64,000 nt of DNA from Pseudomonas guariconensis (GCF_024127895.1 NZ_JAMYBK010000006.1:1-64000), one strand, 5' to 3'. Counted from the stretch's first letter, positions 29,525 through 41,640 are shown. The notes: a model not told the origin generated them from the sequence alone. Numbers and translations are program-made.

Positions 29525-30526
29525 ATGTTGCCCCGCAAGCCCCTACTGGCCGCCCTGGCCCTGACCCTGTTCGGCGGCACCGCTCAGGCGGCGGACGAAG
29601 TGGTGGTGTACTCCTCGCGCATCGACGAGCTGATCAAGCCGGTGTTCGACGCCTACACCGCCGAAACCGGCGTGAAGATCAAGTTCATCACCGACAAGGA
29701 AGCCCCGTTGATGCAGCGCATCAAGGCCGAGGGCGAGAACGGCGTCGCCGACCTGCTGCTCACCGTGGATGCCGGCAACCTCTGGCAGGCCGAGCAGATG
29801 GGTATCCTGCAGCCGATCAAGTCGGACGTCATCGACCAGAACATCCCCTCCCAATACCGTGCCTCGTCCCATGACTGGACGGGCCTGAGCCTGCGTGCGC
29901 GGACCATCGTCTACTCCACCGAGCGGGTCAAGCCCGAGGAGCTGAGCACCTACGAGGCCCTGGCCGACAAGCAGTGGGAAGGCCGCCTGTGCCTGCGTAC
30001 CGCGAAGAAGGTCTACAACCAGTCGCTGACCGCCACCCTGATCGAGAACCACGGCGAGGCCAAGACCGAAGAGATCATCAAGGGCTGGGTCAACAACCTC
30101 TCCACCGACGTGTTCTCCGACGACACCGCCGTGCTCCAGGCCATTGAGGCCGGCCAGTGCGACGTGGGCATCGTCAACACCTACTACTACGGCCGCCTGC
30201 ACAAGGAGAAACCCAGCCTGCCGGTCAAGCTGTTCTGGCCCAACCAGGCTGACCGCGGCGTGCACGTGAACCTGTCGGGCATCGGCCTGACCAAGCACGC
30301 ACCGCATCCGGAGGCCGCGAAGAAGCTGGTCGAGTGGATGACCGGCGAGCGCGCGCAGAAGCTGTTCGCTGACGTCAACCAGGAGTTCCCGGCCAATCCG
30401 AAGGTCAAGCCTTCCGATGAAGTCGCCGCCTGGGGCAGCTTCAAGGCCGACAGCATTCCGGTCGAAGTGGCTGGCAAGCGCCAGGCCGAGGCGATTCGCC
30501 TGATGGATCGGGCTGGCTGGAACTAA
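29525..30526 (+). CDS. Ferric iron ABC transporter substrate-binding protein (FbpA/AfuA-like)
   Basis: A 333-residue periplasmic binding protein. The signal peptide is [20 protein letters not shown] with cleavage near AQA-ADE. The mature start [19 protein letters not shown] is typical of the Fe3+ class, and the adjacent tyrosines in [12 protein letters not shown] correspond to the iron ligands of FbpA. ATG 29525 lies 9 bases after GAGGAG; a GTG at 29516 is closer than usual to that site. The partner permease follows after a REPIN. No clear Fur box was seen upstream. Confidence 0.9.
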   Translation: MLPRKPLLAALALTLFGGTAQAADEVVVYSSRIDELIKPVFDAYTAETGVKIKFITDKEAPLMQRIKAEGENGVADLLLTVDAGNLWQAEQMGILQPIKSDVIDQNIPSQYRASSHDWTGLSLRARTIVYSTERVKPEELSTYEALADKQWEGRLCLRTAKKVYNQSLTATLIENHGEAKTEEIIKGWVNNLSTDVFSDDTAVLQAIEAGQCDVGIVNTYYYGRLHKEKPSLPVKLFWPNQADRGVHVNLSGIGLTKHAPHPEAAKKLVEWMTGERAQKLFADVNQEFPANPKVKPSDEVAAWGSFKADSIPVEVAGKRQAEAIRLMDRAGWN

Positions 30527-30566
30527 GCGGCAGGCCTTATCCTTTGGGGCCATTCAGGCCCTGATT

Positions 30567-30679
30567 CGCGGCGGTTCGGCGCCCCGACAAGCCCGCTCCC
30601 ACATGGCCGGGTACATCACATTGTGTGATCGACTCGGCCCCTATTGGGCGCGGGCTTGCCGGGGCGCCGAACCGCCGCG
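30567..30679. repeat. REPIN with 30-bp near-perfect arms before the iron permease gene
   Basis: Arms at 30567-30596 and 30650-30679 are reverse complements over 30 bases with a single mismatch, and include CCGACAAGCCCGCTCCC-type REP core. The element sits between the iron-binding protein gene and the permease start, only about 30 bases before the latter. Confidence 0.88.
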
Positions 30680-30710
30680 ATGCGGTCGCCACGTCACCGA
30701 GATTTCAGCT

Positions 30711-32333
30711 TTGTCCCACGCCCCCCAACGCCGTTGGTACCTTCCGGTCTTCCTCATCGCCGCCCTGGTACTCCTGCCCCTGAGCGTCCTTGTGCTCTCG
30801 TGGCAATCGATCGACACGCAGATCTGGTCGCACCTGCTCGACACCCAGATGACCCGGCTGCTGAACAACACCCTCACCCTGGTGCTTGGCGTGGGCATCG
30901 GCGTGACCTTGCTGGGCGTGAGCCTGGCCTGGCTCACCAGCCTCTGCGAGTTCCCTGGACGGCGCTGGCTGGACTGGGCACTCATGCTGCCCTTCGCCAT
31001 CCCGGCCTATGTGCTGGCGTTCGTTTTCGTCGGCCTGCTCGACTTCGCCGGCCCCGTGCAGACGGCGCTGCGCGAGGTATTCGGGCCCATGCGGCTACCG
31101 CGGGTACGCTCCACCGGTGGCGTGATCATCGTTCTGGTGCTGGTGTTCTATCCCTATGTCTACCTGCTGGCGCGGACCGCCTTCCTGGCCCAGGGCAAGG
31201 GCCTGATGGAAGCGGCGCGGGTCCTGGGCCTGTCGCCGCTGCAGGCGTTCTGGCGGGTGGCCTTGCCGATGGCGCGTCCGGCCATCGGAGCCGGCATCGC
31301 CCTGGCGCTGATGGAGACCCTGGCGGATTTCGGCGCCGTGGCCGTGTTCAACTTCGATACCTTCACCACGGCCATCTACAAGACCTGGTACGGCTTCTTC
31401 AGCCTGTCCAGCGCTGCCCAGCTGGCCAGCCTGCTGCTACTGGCCGTGATGCTGGTGCTGTATGGCGAGCGCCGTGCCCGTGGTGCGACCCGAATCGGCA
31501 ACGAGCGGCCCCGGGGCCAGGCGCTCTATCACCTGCGTGGCTTCAAGGCGTTGGCGGCCAGTGGCTGGTGCCTGCTGGTATTCGCCTGCGCCTTCGTCAT
31601 CCCGCTGCTGCAACTGCTGGCGTGGTTCTGGCAGCGCGGCCGGCACGACTTCGACGAGCGTTACGTCGGGCTGGTCCTGCACACCCTGTACCTGGGCGCC
31701 ATGGCGGCTCTGATCACCGTCTGCGTGGCCCTGCTGCTGGCTTTCGCCCGGCGCCAGGCGCCGACCGGTGGCGTGCGGGCCGGTGTCGGCCTGGCCAACC
31801 TGGGCTATGCCTTGCCCGGCTCGGTACTGGCGGTGTCGATCATGTTGGCCTTCAGTTACCTCGACAACCAACTGGTGGTGCCCCTCTCCAAGTGGCTCGG
31901 TGGTGCCGGCAAGCCACTGCTGCTGGGAGGCCTCTCGGCGTTGCTGCTGGCCTACCTGGTGCGTTTCATCGCCGTGGCCTACGGCCCGCTGGAAAGCAGC
32001 CTCGAGCGTATCCGTCCCTCGCTGCCGGAGGCATCGCGCAGCCTTGGCGTCGGCGGGGCGAGATTGTTTTTCAAGGTGTATCTACCGCTGCTGGTGCCCG
32101 GTGCGCTGAGCGCCGCCTTGCTGGTGTTCGTCGACGTGCTCAAGGAAATGCCGGCGACCTTGCTGATGCGTCCGTTCGGTTGGGACACGCTGGCAGTCCG
32201 GGTCTTCGAGATGACCAGCGAAGGCGAGTGGGCACGGGCTTCGTTGCCAGCGCTGACCCTGGTGCTGGTCGGCCTGTTGCCGGTCATCGGCTTGATCCGC
32301 CGCTCGGCCCGGCGCCCGGGGCACCCTCGCTGA
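30711..32333 (+). CDS. Ferric iron ABC transporter permease (FbpB/AfuB-like, duplicated domain)
   Basis: A 540-residue inner-membrane permease made of two fused permease halves. Each half carries an EAA loop: [20 protein letters not shown] in the first and [20 protein letters not shown] in the second. About twelve hydrophobic helices are visible. It should take Fe3+ from the binding protein encoded upstream. TTG 30711 ([16 protein letters not shown]) is the best start I can find; the ribosome site is weak and the frame is open to 30603 through the REPIN. The ATPase subunit is not encoded nearby. Confidence 0.9.
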   Translation: MSHAPQRRWYLPVFLIAALVLLPLSVLVLSWQSIDTQIWSHLLDTQMTRLLNNTLTLVLGVGIGVTLLGVSLAWLTSLCEFPGRRWLDWALMLPFAIPAYVLAFVFVGLLDFAGPVQTALREVFGPMRLPRVRSTGGVIIVLVLVFYPYVYLLARTAFLAQGKGLMEAARVLGLSPLQAFWRVALPMARPAIGAGIALALMETLADFGAVAVFNFDTFTTAIYKTWYGFFSLSSAAQLASLLLLAVMLVLYGERRARGATRIGNERPRGQALYHLRGFKALAASGWCLLVFACAFVIPLLQLLAWFWQRGRHDFDERYVGLVLHTLYLGAMAALITVCVALLLAFARRQAPTGGVRAGVGLANLGYALPGSVLAVSIMLAFSYLDNQLVVPLSKWLGGAGKPLLLGGLSALLLAYLVRFIAVAYGPLESSLERIRPSLPEASRSLGVGGARLFFKVYLPLLVPGALSAALLVFVDVLKEMPATLLMRPFGWDTLAVRVFEMTSEGEWARASLPALTLVLVGLLPVIGLIRRSARRPGHPR

Positions 32334-32457
32334 GGGTGCCAGGCTTCGCCCTTGCAGCTACAATGCGCGGCATTCGCTGCAGCGGGCCTTACAAGATCGG
32401 ATGACGGACAGACGTCGCCCCCCACCGCTGCTTCGCCACGCCCGGAAGGAGAAACCC

Positions 32458-33540
32458 ATGGGACAGCGTACGCCTCTGTATGACCTGCACCTGGCGCTTG
32501 GCGCCAAGATGGTCGATTTTGGCGGTTGGGACATGCCCCTGCACTATGGTTCGCAGGTCGAGGAGCACCACCAGGTGCGCAGCGACTGCGGCGTCTTCGA
32601 TGTCTCCCACATGACGGTGATCGACGTCGATGGCGTTGCCGCCACCCCTTGGCTGCAGCACCTGCTGGCCAACGACGTAGCGCGCCTGGACGGCCCCGGC
32701 AAGGCATTGTACAGCCCGCTGCTCAACGCGCAGGGTGGCGTCATCGACGACCTGATCGCCTACCGTACCGAAAGCGGCTACCGGCTGGTGGCCAACGCCG
32801 CCACCCGCGACAAGGTCCTGGCCTGGCTGCAGGCGCAGAGCGCCGGCTTCGCGGTCGGGTTCGTGGAGCGGCCGGAGCTGGCCATCCTGGCTATCCAAGG
32901 CCCCCATGCGCGGGAAAAGGTCGCCGACCTGCTCAGTGCCGCGCGCGCCGCGCTGATCCGCGAGCTGCGCCCGTTCGAGGGCGTCGCCGAGGGCGACTGG
33001 TTCATCGCCCGCACCGGCTACACCGGCGAGGACGGCCTGGAAATCATCTTCCCCGGCCAGCAGGCGCCGGCCTTCTTCAACGACCTGGTCGGCGCCGGCA
33101 TCGCGCCGAGCGGCCTGGGCGCCCGCGACACCCTGCGCCTGGAAGCCGGCATGAACCTCTACGGCCAGGACATCGACGAAAACCATACTCCGCTGACGTC
33201 CAACCTGGGCTGGAGCGTCGCCTGGGAGCCGGCCGGGCGCGACTTCATCGGCCGTACCGGGCTGCTGGCGGAAATCGAGCACGGCGTGCAGGAGAAACTG
33301 GTTGGCCTGGTGCTCGAGGAGCGCGGCGTGCTGCGTGCCCACCAGGTGGTGCGGGTGGCCGGGATTGGCGAAGGGGAGATCACCAGTGGTAGTTTCTCGC
33401 CTACGCTGAGCAAGTCCATCGCCCTGGCGCGCGTGCCCATGGCCACCGGCGATCGCGCCGAGGTGGAGATCCGCGGCAAGTGGTACCCGGTGCGGGTGGT
33501 CAAGCCGACCTTCGTGCGCCACGGCAAGATCCTGATCTGA
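32458..33540 (+). CDS. gcvT: Aminomethyltransferase, glycine cleavage T protein
   Basis: A 360-residue folate-dependent protein that transfers the methylene carbon from the lipoyl arm of GcvH to tetrahydrofolate, releasing ammonia. It starts [20 protein letters not shown], with [13 protein letters not shown] and the folate-site region [11 protein letters not shown], ending in the [18 protein letters not shown] barrel. ATG 32458 is preceded by AAGGAG. It heads gcvT-gcvH-gcvP; gaps of 47 and 77 bases suggest one transcript with internal control. Confidence 0.95.
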   Translation: MGQRTPLYDLHLALGAKMVDFGGWDMPLHYGSQVEEHHQVRSDCGVFDVSHMTVIDVDGVAATPWLQHLLANDVARLDGPGKALYSPLLNAQGGVIDDLIAYRTESGYRLVANAATRDKVLAWLQAQSAGFAVGFVERPELAILAIQGPHAREKVADLLSAARAALIRELRPFEGVAEGDWFIARTGYTGEDGLEIIFPGQQAPAFFNDLVGAGIAPSGLGARDTLRLEAGMNLYGQDIDENHTPLTSNLGWSVAWEPAGRDFIGRTGLLAEIEHGVQEKLVGLVLEERGVLRAHQVVRVAGIGEGEITSGSFSPTLSKSIALARVPMATGDRAEVEIRGKWYPVRVVKPTFVRHGKILI

Positions 33541-33587
33541 ACAATTACCGGCGGGCCGACCGCTGAGCCAATCGAGGAATACAAGAC

Positions 33588-33971
33588 ATGAGCAATATCC
33601 CCGCCGAACTGCGTTTTGCCGAAAGCCACGAGTGGGCGCGCCTGGAAAGCGATGGCAGCGTGACCGTAGGTATCAGCGACCATGCCCAGGAAGCCCTGGG
33701 TGACGTGGTCTTCGTCGAGCTGGCGGAAGTGGGCAAGGTGTTCGCCGCAGGCGACGCCGCGGGCGTCGTCGAATCGGTCAAGGCCGCGTCGGACATCTAC
33801 GCGCCGGTGGGGGGCGAAGTCATCGCCGTGAACGAAGCGCTGGCGGACAGCCCCGAAGAGCTGAACAACGACCCTTACGGTGCCTGGATCTTCAAGCTCA
33901 AGCCAAGCAATCCTGCTGAACTTGACAGCCTGCTGGACGCCGCCGGTTATAAAGCCGCCATAGGCGAGTAA
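33588..33971 (+). CDS. gcvH: Glycine cleavage system H protein
   Basis: A 127-residue lipoyl carrier that shuttles the aminomethyl group between GcvP and GcvT. The lipoylated lysine is Lys65 in [14 protein letters not shown], within a typical biotinyl/lipoyl beta-barrel ([20 protein letters not shown] before it). Its length is normal for the family. It lies between gcvT and gcvP. Confidence 0.97.
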   Translation: MSNIPAELRFAESHEWARLESDGSVTVGISDHAQEALGDVVFVELAEVGKVFAAGDAAGVVESVKAASDIYAPVGGEVIAVNEALADSPEELNNDPYGAWIFKLKPSNPAELDSLLDAAGYKAAIGE

Positions 33972-33995
33972 GTTTTCCCACGGTATTGGCGATCC

Positions 33996-34037
33996 CTTCC
34001 TAGACTTATAAGTCTCCATGAGACCTGGTCTAGGAAG
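33996..34037 (+). promoter_or_regulatory. Inverted repeat over the gcvP ribosome binding site
   Basis: Perfect 10-base arms CTTCCTAGAC (33996-34005) and GTCTAGGAAG (34028-34037). The right arm contains AGGAAG, the likely gcvP Shine-Dalgarno. Inside the loop region are a perfect palindrome GACTTATAAGTC (34003-34014) and a hairpin GTCTC-CAT-GAGAC (34012-34024), which compete with the outer pairing. Confidence 0.55.
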
Positions 34038-34048
34038 AGAGCGTCGCC

Positions 34049-36922
<2,874 letters not shown>

Positions 36923-36934
36923 GGGAGTGGCTTT

Positions 36935-36953
36935 GGGGCTGCAAAGCAGCCCC
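36935..36953 (+). terminator. Hairpin after gcvP
   Basis: GGGGCTGC-AAA-GCAGCCCC, perfect 8-bp stem, 12 bases after the gcvP stop codon. No T tract follows, so it may be a REP fragment or an mRNA-stabilising end and not a true intrinsic terminator. Confidence 0.5.
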
Positions 36954-37006
36954 AGGATTACAACGCGCCTACAGGGTGAGCGACCTCGAAGCTCGCCCGA
37001 GGAGGT

Positions 37007-37321
37007 TTATTCGACGACGGCATTCTTGGCCAGGATCGCGTTGGCCAGTTCCATGTCGCTGGCTTGCACACCCGGATTGTCGGCACGCACCTGACGGATC
37101 GCCGCCTCCAGGAACGGCCCGCGGATCGCGCCGTCGCTGGCGACGAAGCTGCCGGCGTCGTCCTGGGCGGCAACGATCAGCTTGTGGTCCTTGAACGTCA
37201 GGTAAGTCGATGCCGTGGTCGCGCCTGACGAGATGATATTGCGCCAGAAGGTGTCGGCCAGGGCAGAGCCAAAGGGTAACGAGAGCAGGGCAGTGACTGC
37301 GATGGCGGTTTTAAGACGCAT
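37007..37321 (-). CDS. DUF2388 exported protein
   Basis: A 104-residue secreted or periplasmic protein. The signal peptide is MRLKTAIAVTALLSLPFGSA with cleavage near ALA-DTF. The mature part has FWRNIISSGATTASTYLTFK and the domain end DMELANAILAKNAV, which I recognise as DUF2388, common in Pseudomonas and of unknown function. ATG 37321 follows GAGGTG. It is convergent with gcvP and may follow the GspE-like gene on the same strand after 89 bases. Confidence 0.85.
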   Translation of the reverse strand: MRLKTAIAVTALLSLPFGSALADTFWRNIISSGATTASTYLTFKDHKLIVAAQDDAGSFVASDGAIRGPFLEAAIRQVRADNPGVQASDMELANAILAKNAVVE

Positions 37322-37410
37322 GATGGTTTCACCTCGGTTGGTGAGGGCTGTGGATGACCGCTTTGAGCGTGTCGCGATGACGTAAGTTCCCTGTATACAA
37401 GGGGTTTTCC

Positions 37411-39090
37411 TCAGGAACAGACCCGTAGCACTTCCGCTGGGCTGGTCAGGCCGCGAGCCACTTTTTCGTCCCCGCAGCGCCGCAGATCGCGCAGTCCCTC
37501 GGCCAGGGCCAACTGGCGCAAGGCGGCGAGGTCCGTGCCGGGGCCGATGCTGGCGCGCAGGCGCTCGCCCGGCAGCAGCAGCTCGAACAGGCCGGTGCGG
37601 CCGTGATAGCCGGTGCTCCGGCAGGTCCGGCAGGAGGCTGCCCCGTGCTGGGCACTGCCCCGGCAGTCCTGGCATAGGGTGCGTACCAGGCGCTGGGCCA
37701 TGACGCCGATCAGGGTGGCCTTGATCAGGTAGTCGGCTACGCCAAGCTCCTGCAGGCGGGTCACTGCGCCGCAGGCATCGTTGGTGTGCAGGGTCGAGAG
37801 CACCAGGTGCCCGGTGAGGGCGGCCTGGACTGCGACCTGGGCGGTCTCGCGGTCGCGTATCTCGCCGATCATGATGATGTCTGGGTCCTGGCGCAGCAGG
37901 GCGCGCACGCCATTGGCGAAGCCCAGGTCCAGCGCAGGCTGGACCTGCAACTGGTTGAAGGCTGGCTCCAGGCGTTCGATGGGGTCTTCGATGGTGCACA
38001 GGTTGACCTGCGGCGTGGCCAGTTGCTTGAGGCTGGCATAGAGCGTGCTGGTCTTGCCCGAACCGGTCGGGCCGGTGACCAGGATGATGCCTTGGCGCTG
38101 GCGCAGCAGGGCCTGCCAGCGTTGCAGCAGTTCGCCATCCAGGCCCAGGTTGTCGAAGTCTTCGTGCAACTGTTGCGGATCGAACAGGCGCAGCACCAGT
38201 TTCTCGCCGAAGGGCGTCGGCAGGGTGGACAGGCGCAGTTCCACTTCGCTTCCACCGGGCAGGCGGCTTTTCAGGCGGCCGTCCTGGGGGCGGCGTTTTT
38301 CGGCTACGTCCATGCGCCCCAGGTGCTTCAGGCGGCTGACCAGCGCCAGGATGACCCCGGCGGGGAAGGCGTAGACGGTGTGCAGCAGGCCGTCGATGCG
38401 ATAGCGCAGGCGGCCCTGCTCGCGGCCGGGTTCGAGGTGGATGTCGCTGGCGCGCTGCTCGATGGCGTACTGCAGGATCCAGTCGACGATGTGCGCGATA
38501 TGGGCATCGTCGGCGCTGGCTTCGGCCTGGCGCTTGCCAAGCTCCAGCAGTTGCTCCAGCTCCCCCAGGCCAGTGGCCTGGTATTGCGCGCCCTGTACCG
38601 AGTGGGCCAGGCGCACGAAGGTCTGGCCCAGTTGGCGGATCTGCACCGGGTTGGCCAGCACGCGACGGATCGGCTTGCCCAGGCTGCGGGCCAGGTCGAT
38701 TTCCCAGTCGCGCTGGCAGGGTTGTGCGCTGGCCACGGTGACGCCGTGTTCATCGACCGCCACGGCGAGGATGCCATGGCGCTGGGCGAAGGCAGGGGAG
38801 ATCAGCCCGGCGACCTGCGACAGCTCCAGTTGCAGCGGGTCGAGGCGCAGGTAGGGTTGGCCCACCTTGCCGGCCAGCCACTGGCCCAGGCTGTCCAGGT
38901 CCAGGCGCTGGCCGGGCTGCTGGCGATCGTCCAGGGCCAGGCTGGCGAGGGTTTCCAGGGGATGTTCGTCGGGGTGGCTGGCGGCCCGTTCGAGCACGCG
39001 CATGACGTCGTTGGCGTCCAGGCGTCGCTCGGCCAGCAGGGCGTCGAGCAGGCGATTAAGGTCCAGGGCATGGTGTTGGTCGGTATACAT
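37411..39090 (-). CDS. GspE/PilB-type secretion ATPase, orphan
   Basis: A 559-residue type II secretion/type IV pilus assembly ATPase. The N1 domain begins MYTDQHHALDLNRLLDALLA. The core has Walker A VTGPTGSGKTSTLYASLK, the Asp box IDGLLHTVYAFPAG region, Walker B with DPDIIMIGEIRDRETAQ, and the His box LVLSTLHTNDACGAVTRL. A C-terminal zinc tetracysteine cluster is kept (CQDCRG and CRTC). ATG 39090 gives the normal start; the frame is open upstream without family sequence. No other secretin, pilin or pseudopilin gene is in the window, so it may serve a system encoded elsewhere. Confidence 0.88.
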   Translation of the reverse strand: MYTDQHHALDLNRLLDALLAERRLDANDVMRVLERAASHPDEHPLETLASLALDDRQQPGQRLDLDSLGQWLAGKVGQPYLRLDPLQLELSQVAGLISPAFAQRHGILAVAVDEHGVTVASAQPCQRDWEIDLARSLGKPIRRVLANPVQIRQLGQTFVRLAHSVQGAQYQATGLGELEQLLELGKRQAEASADDAHIAHIVDWILQYAIEQRASDIHLEPGREQGRLRYRIDGLLHTVYAFPAGVILALVSRLKHLGRMDVAEKRRPQDGRLKSRLPGGSEVELRLSTLPTPFGEKLVLRLFDPQQLHEDFDNLGLDGELLQRWQALLRQRQGIILVTGPTGSGKTSTLYASLKQLATPQVNLCTIEDPIERLEPAFNQLQVQPALDLGFANGVRALLRQDPDIIMIGEIRDRETAQVAVQAALTGHLVLSTLHTNDACGAVTRLQELGVADYLIKATLIGVMAQRLVRTLCQDCRGSAQHGAASCRTCRSTGYHGRTGLFELLLPGERLRASIGPGTDLAALRQLALAEGLRDLRRCGDEKVARGLTSPAEVLRVCS

Positions 39091-39201
39091 GGCGGCGTCC
39101 GTGCCAGGTGTAGGTGTCCTGGGGAAGGCTAGCCGGGGGGAAGCAGATGCGCGCTGGCAAAGGGTTTCCGGATCTTGCGGCACGGGCCTTGCGCGATGAG
39201 T

Positions 39202-39528
39202 TCAGCCCACCGCGAGTTCGACCATCTTCGGCATGTTCTCCAGGCTGACGTCACCCACGCACACTAGGTTGCGCAGCTTCTGCGCGATCACCTCGGCCCG
39301 GTGCCAGCTCAGGCCGTCGACGCCCACTTCGATGTCGAGCAGGTCATCCCGCTGGTTGACCTGGACGCGATGTGGCGTGAGGAACTGCAAGGCGAACAGG
39401 TTGAGCACCCGGCACAGGCTGTCTGGCTCGGCTTCGGCCTGCAGGCGGTAGTGCACGGTGCAGTGGACGGCGCTGGCGGCCCAGGTGTCGGTGCGGTGCG
39501 GGGTGTCGGGCCGTTCGAGTGCGTTCAT
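39202..39528 (-). CDS. Small ACT-like protein, function unknown
   Basis: A 108-residue soluble protein. The middle looks like an ACT fold: DSLCRVLNLFALQFLTPHRV, then DDLLDIEVGVDGLSWHRAEV and IAQKLRNLVCVGDVSLE, similar in pattern to the small subunit of acetolactate synthase. ATG 39528 has GGAGA upstream; an ATG 4 codons earlier overlaps that site. It is divergent from an Lrp/AsnC regulator gene and shares its repeat-containing promoter region, so it may be a target. The ACT assignment is by pattern only. Confidence 0.65.
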   Translation of the reverse strand: MNALERPDTPHRTDTWAASAVHCTVHYRLQAEAEPDSLCRVLNLFALQFLTPHRVQVNQRDDLLDIEVGVDGLSWHRAEVIAQKLRNLVCVGDVSLENMPKMVELAVG

Positions 39529-39601
39529 GCCGGTCTCCATCGGTGAGGGAGAAATTCTTGCACGCCTTGGCGGGTATTTTTTCGCTATGATTCCATCAAT
39601 T

Positions 39602-39641
39602 TGCCTATTAGGCAGATAGATCTATTCGCCATTAGGCAGAT
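39602..39641. promoter_or_regulatory. Repeated operator-like sites before the Lrp/AsnC gene
   Basis: TGCCTATTAGGCA is a perfect palindrome at 39602-39614. TTAGGCAGAT occurs at 39608-39617 and again at 39632-39641, 24 bases apart. Lrp/AsnC proteins bind such phased sites and usually repress their own gene; the sites lie in the divergent region. Confidence 0.6.
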
Positions 39642-39654
39642 TGGAGAATCATTC

Positions 39655-40125
39655 ATGCAAGGTGAGCTGGACGCCTACGACCGACGCATCCTGGCGCTGC
39701 TGCAAGAAGACGCCTCGCTGTCCAGCGCGCAGATTGCCGAGCGCGTGGGCCTGTCGCAATCGCCGTGCTGGCGGCGTATCCAACGGCTCAAGGAGGAAGG
39801 GGTGATCCGTGGCCAGGTGACCCTGCTCGATCGCAAGAAGGTCGGCCTGAACACGCAGATATTCGCCGAAGTGAAGCTCAACGCCCACGGGCGCTCCAAC
39901 TTCACCGAGTTCACCGAGGCGATCCGGGGCTTTCCAGAGGTGCTGGAGTGCTATGTGCTGATGGGGTCGGTGGACTTCCTGCTGCGCATCGTGACCTCGG
40001 ACATCGAGGCTTACGAGCGTTTCTTCTTCGAGAAACTGTCGAATGTGCCGGGGATCCAGGAGGTCAACTCGATCGTCGCGTTGTCGGAGATCAAGTCCAC
40101 GACCAGCTTGCCGCTGGGGCGGTGA
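39655..40125 (+). CDS. Lrp/AsnC family transcriptional regulator
   Basis: A 156-residue regulator. The winged helix-turn-helix is near residues 20-45 (SSAQIAERVGLSQSPCWRRI, then QRLKEEGVIRG). The C-terminal RAM/ACT domain includes VLECYVLMGSVDFLLRIVTS and PGIQEVNSIVALSEIK. ATG 39655 follows GGAGA; the open frame upstream (from 39601) runs through the operator repeats and is not expected to be translated. Its ligand is probably an amino acid, not identifiable here. Confidence 0.92.
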   Translation: MQGELDAYDRRILALLQEDASLSSAQIAERVGLSQSPCWRRIQRLKEEGVIRGQVTLLDRKKVGLNTQIFAEVKLNAHGRSNFTEFTEAIRGFPEVLECYVLMGSVDFLLRIVTSDIEAYERFFFEKLSNVPGIQEVNSIVALSEIKSTTSLPLGR

Positions 40126-40134
40126 TGCCGCCAG

Positions 40135-40157
40135 TTGGGACTGCAACGCAGCCCCAA
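40135..40157. terminator. Hairpin between convergent lrp-like and CYTH genes
   Basis: TTGGGACTGC / GCAGCCCCAA, an imperfect 10-bp stem with a short loop, placed between two stop codons. It could serve both strands; there is no T tract. Confidence 0.4.
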
Positions 40158-40182
40158 TATCGCTTCGGCGGCCCCGGGTGGC

Positions 40183-41550
40183 TCAAGCCTTGAGCAGGTG
40201 CTTCCAGGCGCGGCTCTTGTCCACCAGACGTGCCTGCTCGACGCGGGCTTCCAGCAACTCATCCGACAGTGGCCGTTCGGCCAACTGGTGCAGCTTGTTC
40301 AGCTCACCATAGAGACGGTCCAGCTGCGGCGCCTCGACCACCTGGCGGGCATGGTGCAGCCAGGCCTGCAGGCGCTCGATACGTGGCAGTTGCTCGGCCA
40401 GGTCTTCCGGGCGCTGGGCATACAGTGGCAACTGCAGGGCGCGGGCTTCCTCGGCGAGCAGGTGCAGCAGCCAGCTGGCCAGTTGCGCCTTGCCCTGGCG
40501 CTCGCCGCGGCCGGTGCGTTCGGCGGTCCAGGCGCGAGCCAGCAGCCAGCGCGAGGTCTCCAGGGAGAACTGGCCCCAGCGGGTGTCTTCCAGCTCCTCG
40601 GCGAACTGCTCCGGGGCGGCGCGGCGCACGTCCTCGTCGTCGTTGCCGGCGTGTACCAGTGGACGCCAGTCTTCCAGCAGGGCATCGAGGCTGGTGCGCA
40701 GGGTGCGGGTGCTGGCCCGTGGCGCAGCCTGGCCCAGGCTGCCGACCAGGGCACGCAGTTCGACCAGGCAGCCGACCCAGTCCTGCAGCAGGCGCCAGTG
40801 GCCGTTGTGGCGGTATTGCTCGGCCAGGCGCTGGCTGCTGCCCAGCAACTGCCAGGCGAGGGCGGCGAAGGCGTCGTCCAGCGCCATCTCGGCGTCCAGC
40901 TGGGTGCTCGGCAGGCTCAATTCGTAGCTATCGGGCTCGAGCAAGCGGTAGCCGCGCTCGGCCTTGCTGATGTCGCAAGGCATCAGCGGCAGGCTGGCGG
41001 CCAGCTCCGCCGCGAGCTCCAGCAGGGCTTCGGGGGCGCCTTCACGCAGTTCCAGCTCCAGTTCGCTGATCGCTTCCTTGCGCTTGCCGGCGATGACGAA
41101 ACCCTGGTCGAGGGCGGCCTCGATCACCACCTTGGCCTTGCCGCGGCCCCAGGCGATCTCGGCATATTCGCGGGTGAAGTCGGTGGTGAACAGCGGCTTG
41201 ATGGTCTTCTTGTCCAGGTCGGCCAATTGCGCCGGCCAGCAACTGTCGTCGAGCTTCTTCAGGTCGAGCTTGACCTTGTCCAGGTACCATTCGTACTCGT
41301 TGCGCTCGGACAGGCCGGCCACGCTCTGGCCACGGCACTTGAGGGTCTGGATGATCACCTCGCCGTCGCGGCGCAGGCGCAGGGCGACGCGGGCGGCGGC
41401 GAGGTCGCGGGCCGGGGTGTCGAAGTACTGGTTGAGCAGCTCGCGGGTCTGCCAGCCGGACTTGTTGCGCTTTTTCAGCAAGGGGTGCTCGCGCAGCGCG
41501 GCGAGGGTTTCGCGGCTGGCACGGAGCTTGAGTTCGGTTTCTTTGTGCAT
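40183..41550 (-). CDS. ygiF: Inorganic triphosphatase, CYTH and CHAD domains (YgiF-like)
   Basis: A 455-residue protein. The N-terminal CYTH domain has the ExExK metal/phosphate motif in KETELKLRAS and further basic strands (VALRLRRDGEVIIQTLKCRG as encoded). The C-terminal CHAD domain of about 240 residues is helical and His/Arg-rich; it is thought to bind polyphosphate. The expected reaction is tripolyphosphate to diphosphate plus phosphate. This fits with the ppk/ppx pair at the other end of the window, though they are not linked genetically. Confidence 0.92.
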   Translation of the reverse strand: MHKETELKLRASRETLAALREHPLLKKRNKSGWQTRELLNQYFDTPARDLAAARVALRLRRDGEVIIQTLKCRGQSVAGLSERNEYEWYLDKVKLDLKKLDDSCWPAQLADLDKKTIKPLFTTDFTREYAEIAWGRGKAKVVIEAALDQGFVIAGKRKEAISELELELREGAPEALLELAAELAASLPLMPCDISKAERGYRLLEPDSYELSLPSTQLDAEMALDDAFAALAWQLLGSSQRLAEQYRHNGHWRLLQDWVGCLVELRALVGSLGQAAPRASTRTLRTSLDALLEDWRPLVHAGNDDEDVRRAAPEQFAEELEDTRWGQFSLETSRWLLARAWTAERTGRGERQGKAQLASWLLHLLAEEARALQLPLYAQRPEDLAEQLPRIERLQAWLHHARQVVEAPQLDRLYGELNKLHQLAERPLSDELLEARVEQARLVDKSRAWKHLLKA

Positions 41551-41640
41551 CGCAGGCTCGAAGGAGAGGGCATCGTTGCCAGGCAGTTTACAGGAGTCGC
41601 TTGCGCACTGTGGGTTTACTGCTGGGGGCGGGCCGTCAGC

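Noticed and set aside
30644..32404. 586-codon plus-strand frame overlapping the iron permease gene
   Set aside because: Out-of-frame shadow (Pro/Arg/Gly-rich, no membrane helices), whereas the chosen frame gives twelve helices and two EAA loops.
33541..34048. Glycine riboswitch upstream of or within gcvTHP
   Set aside because: The hairpins seen before gcvP do not have the conserved tandem aptamer core sequences of glycine riboswitches as I know them.
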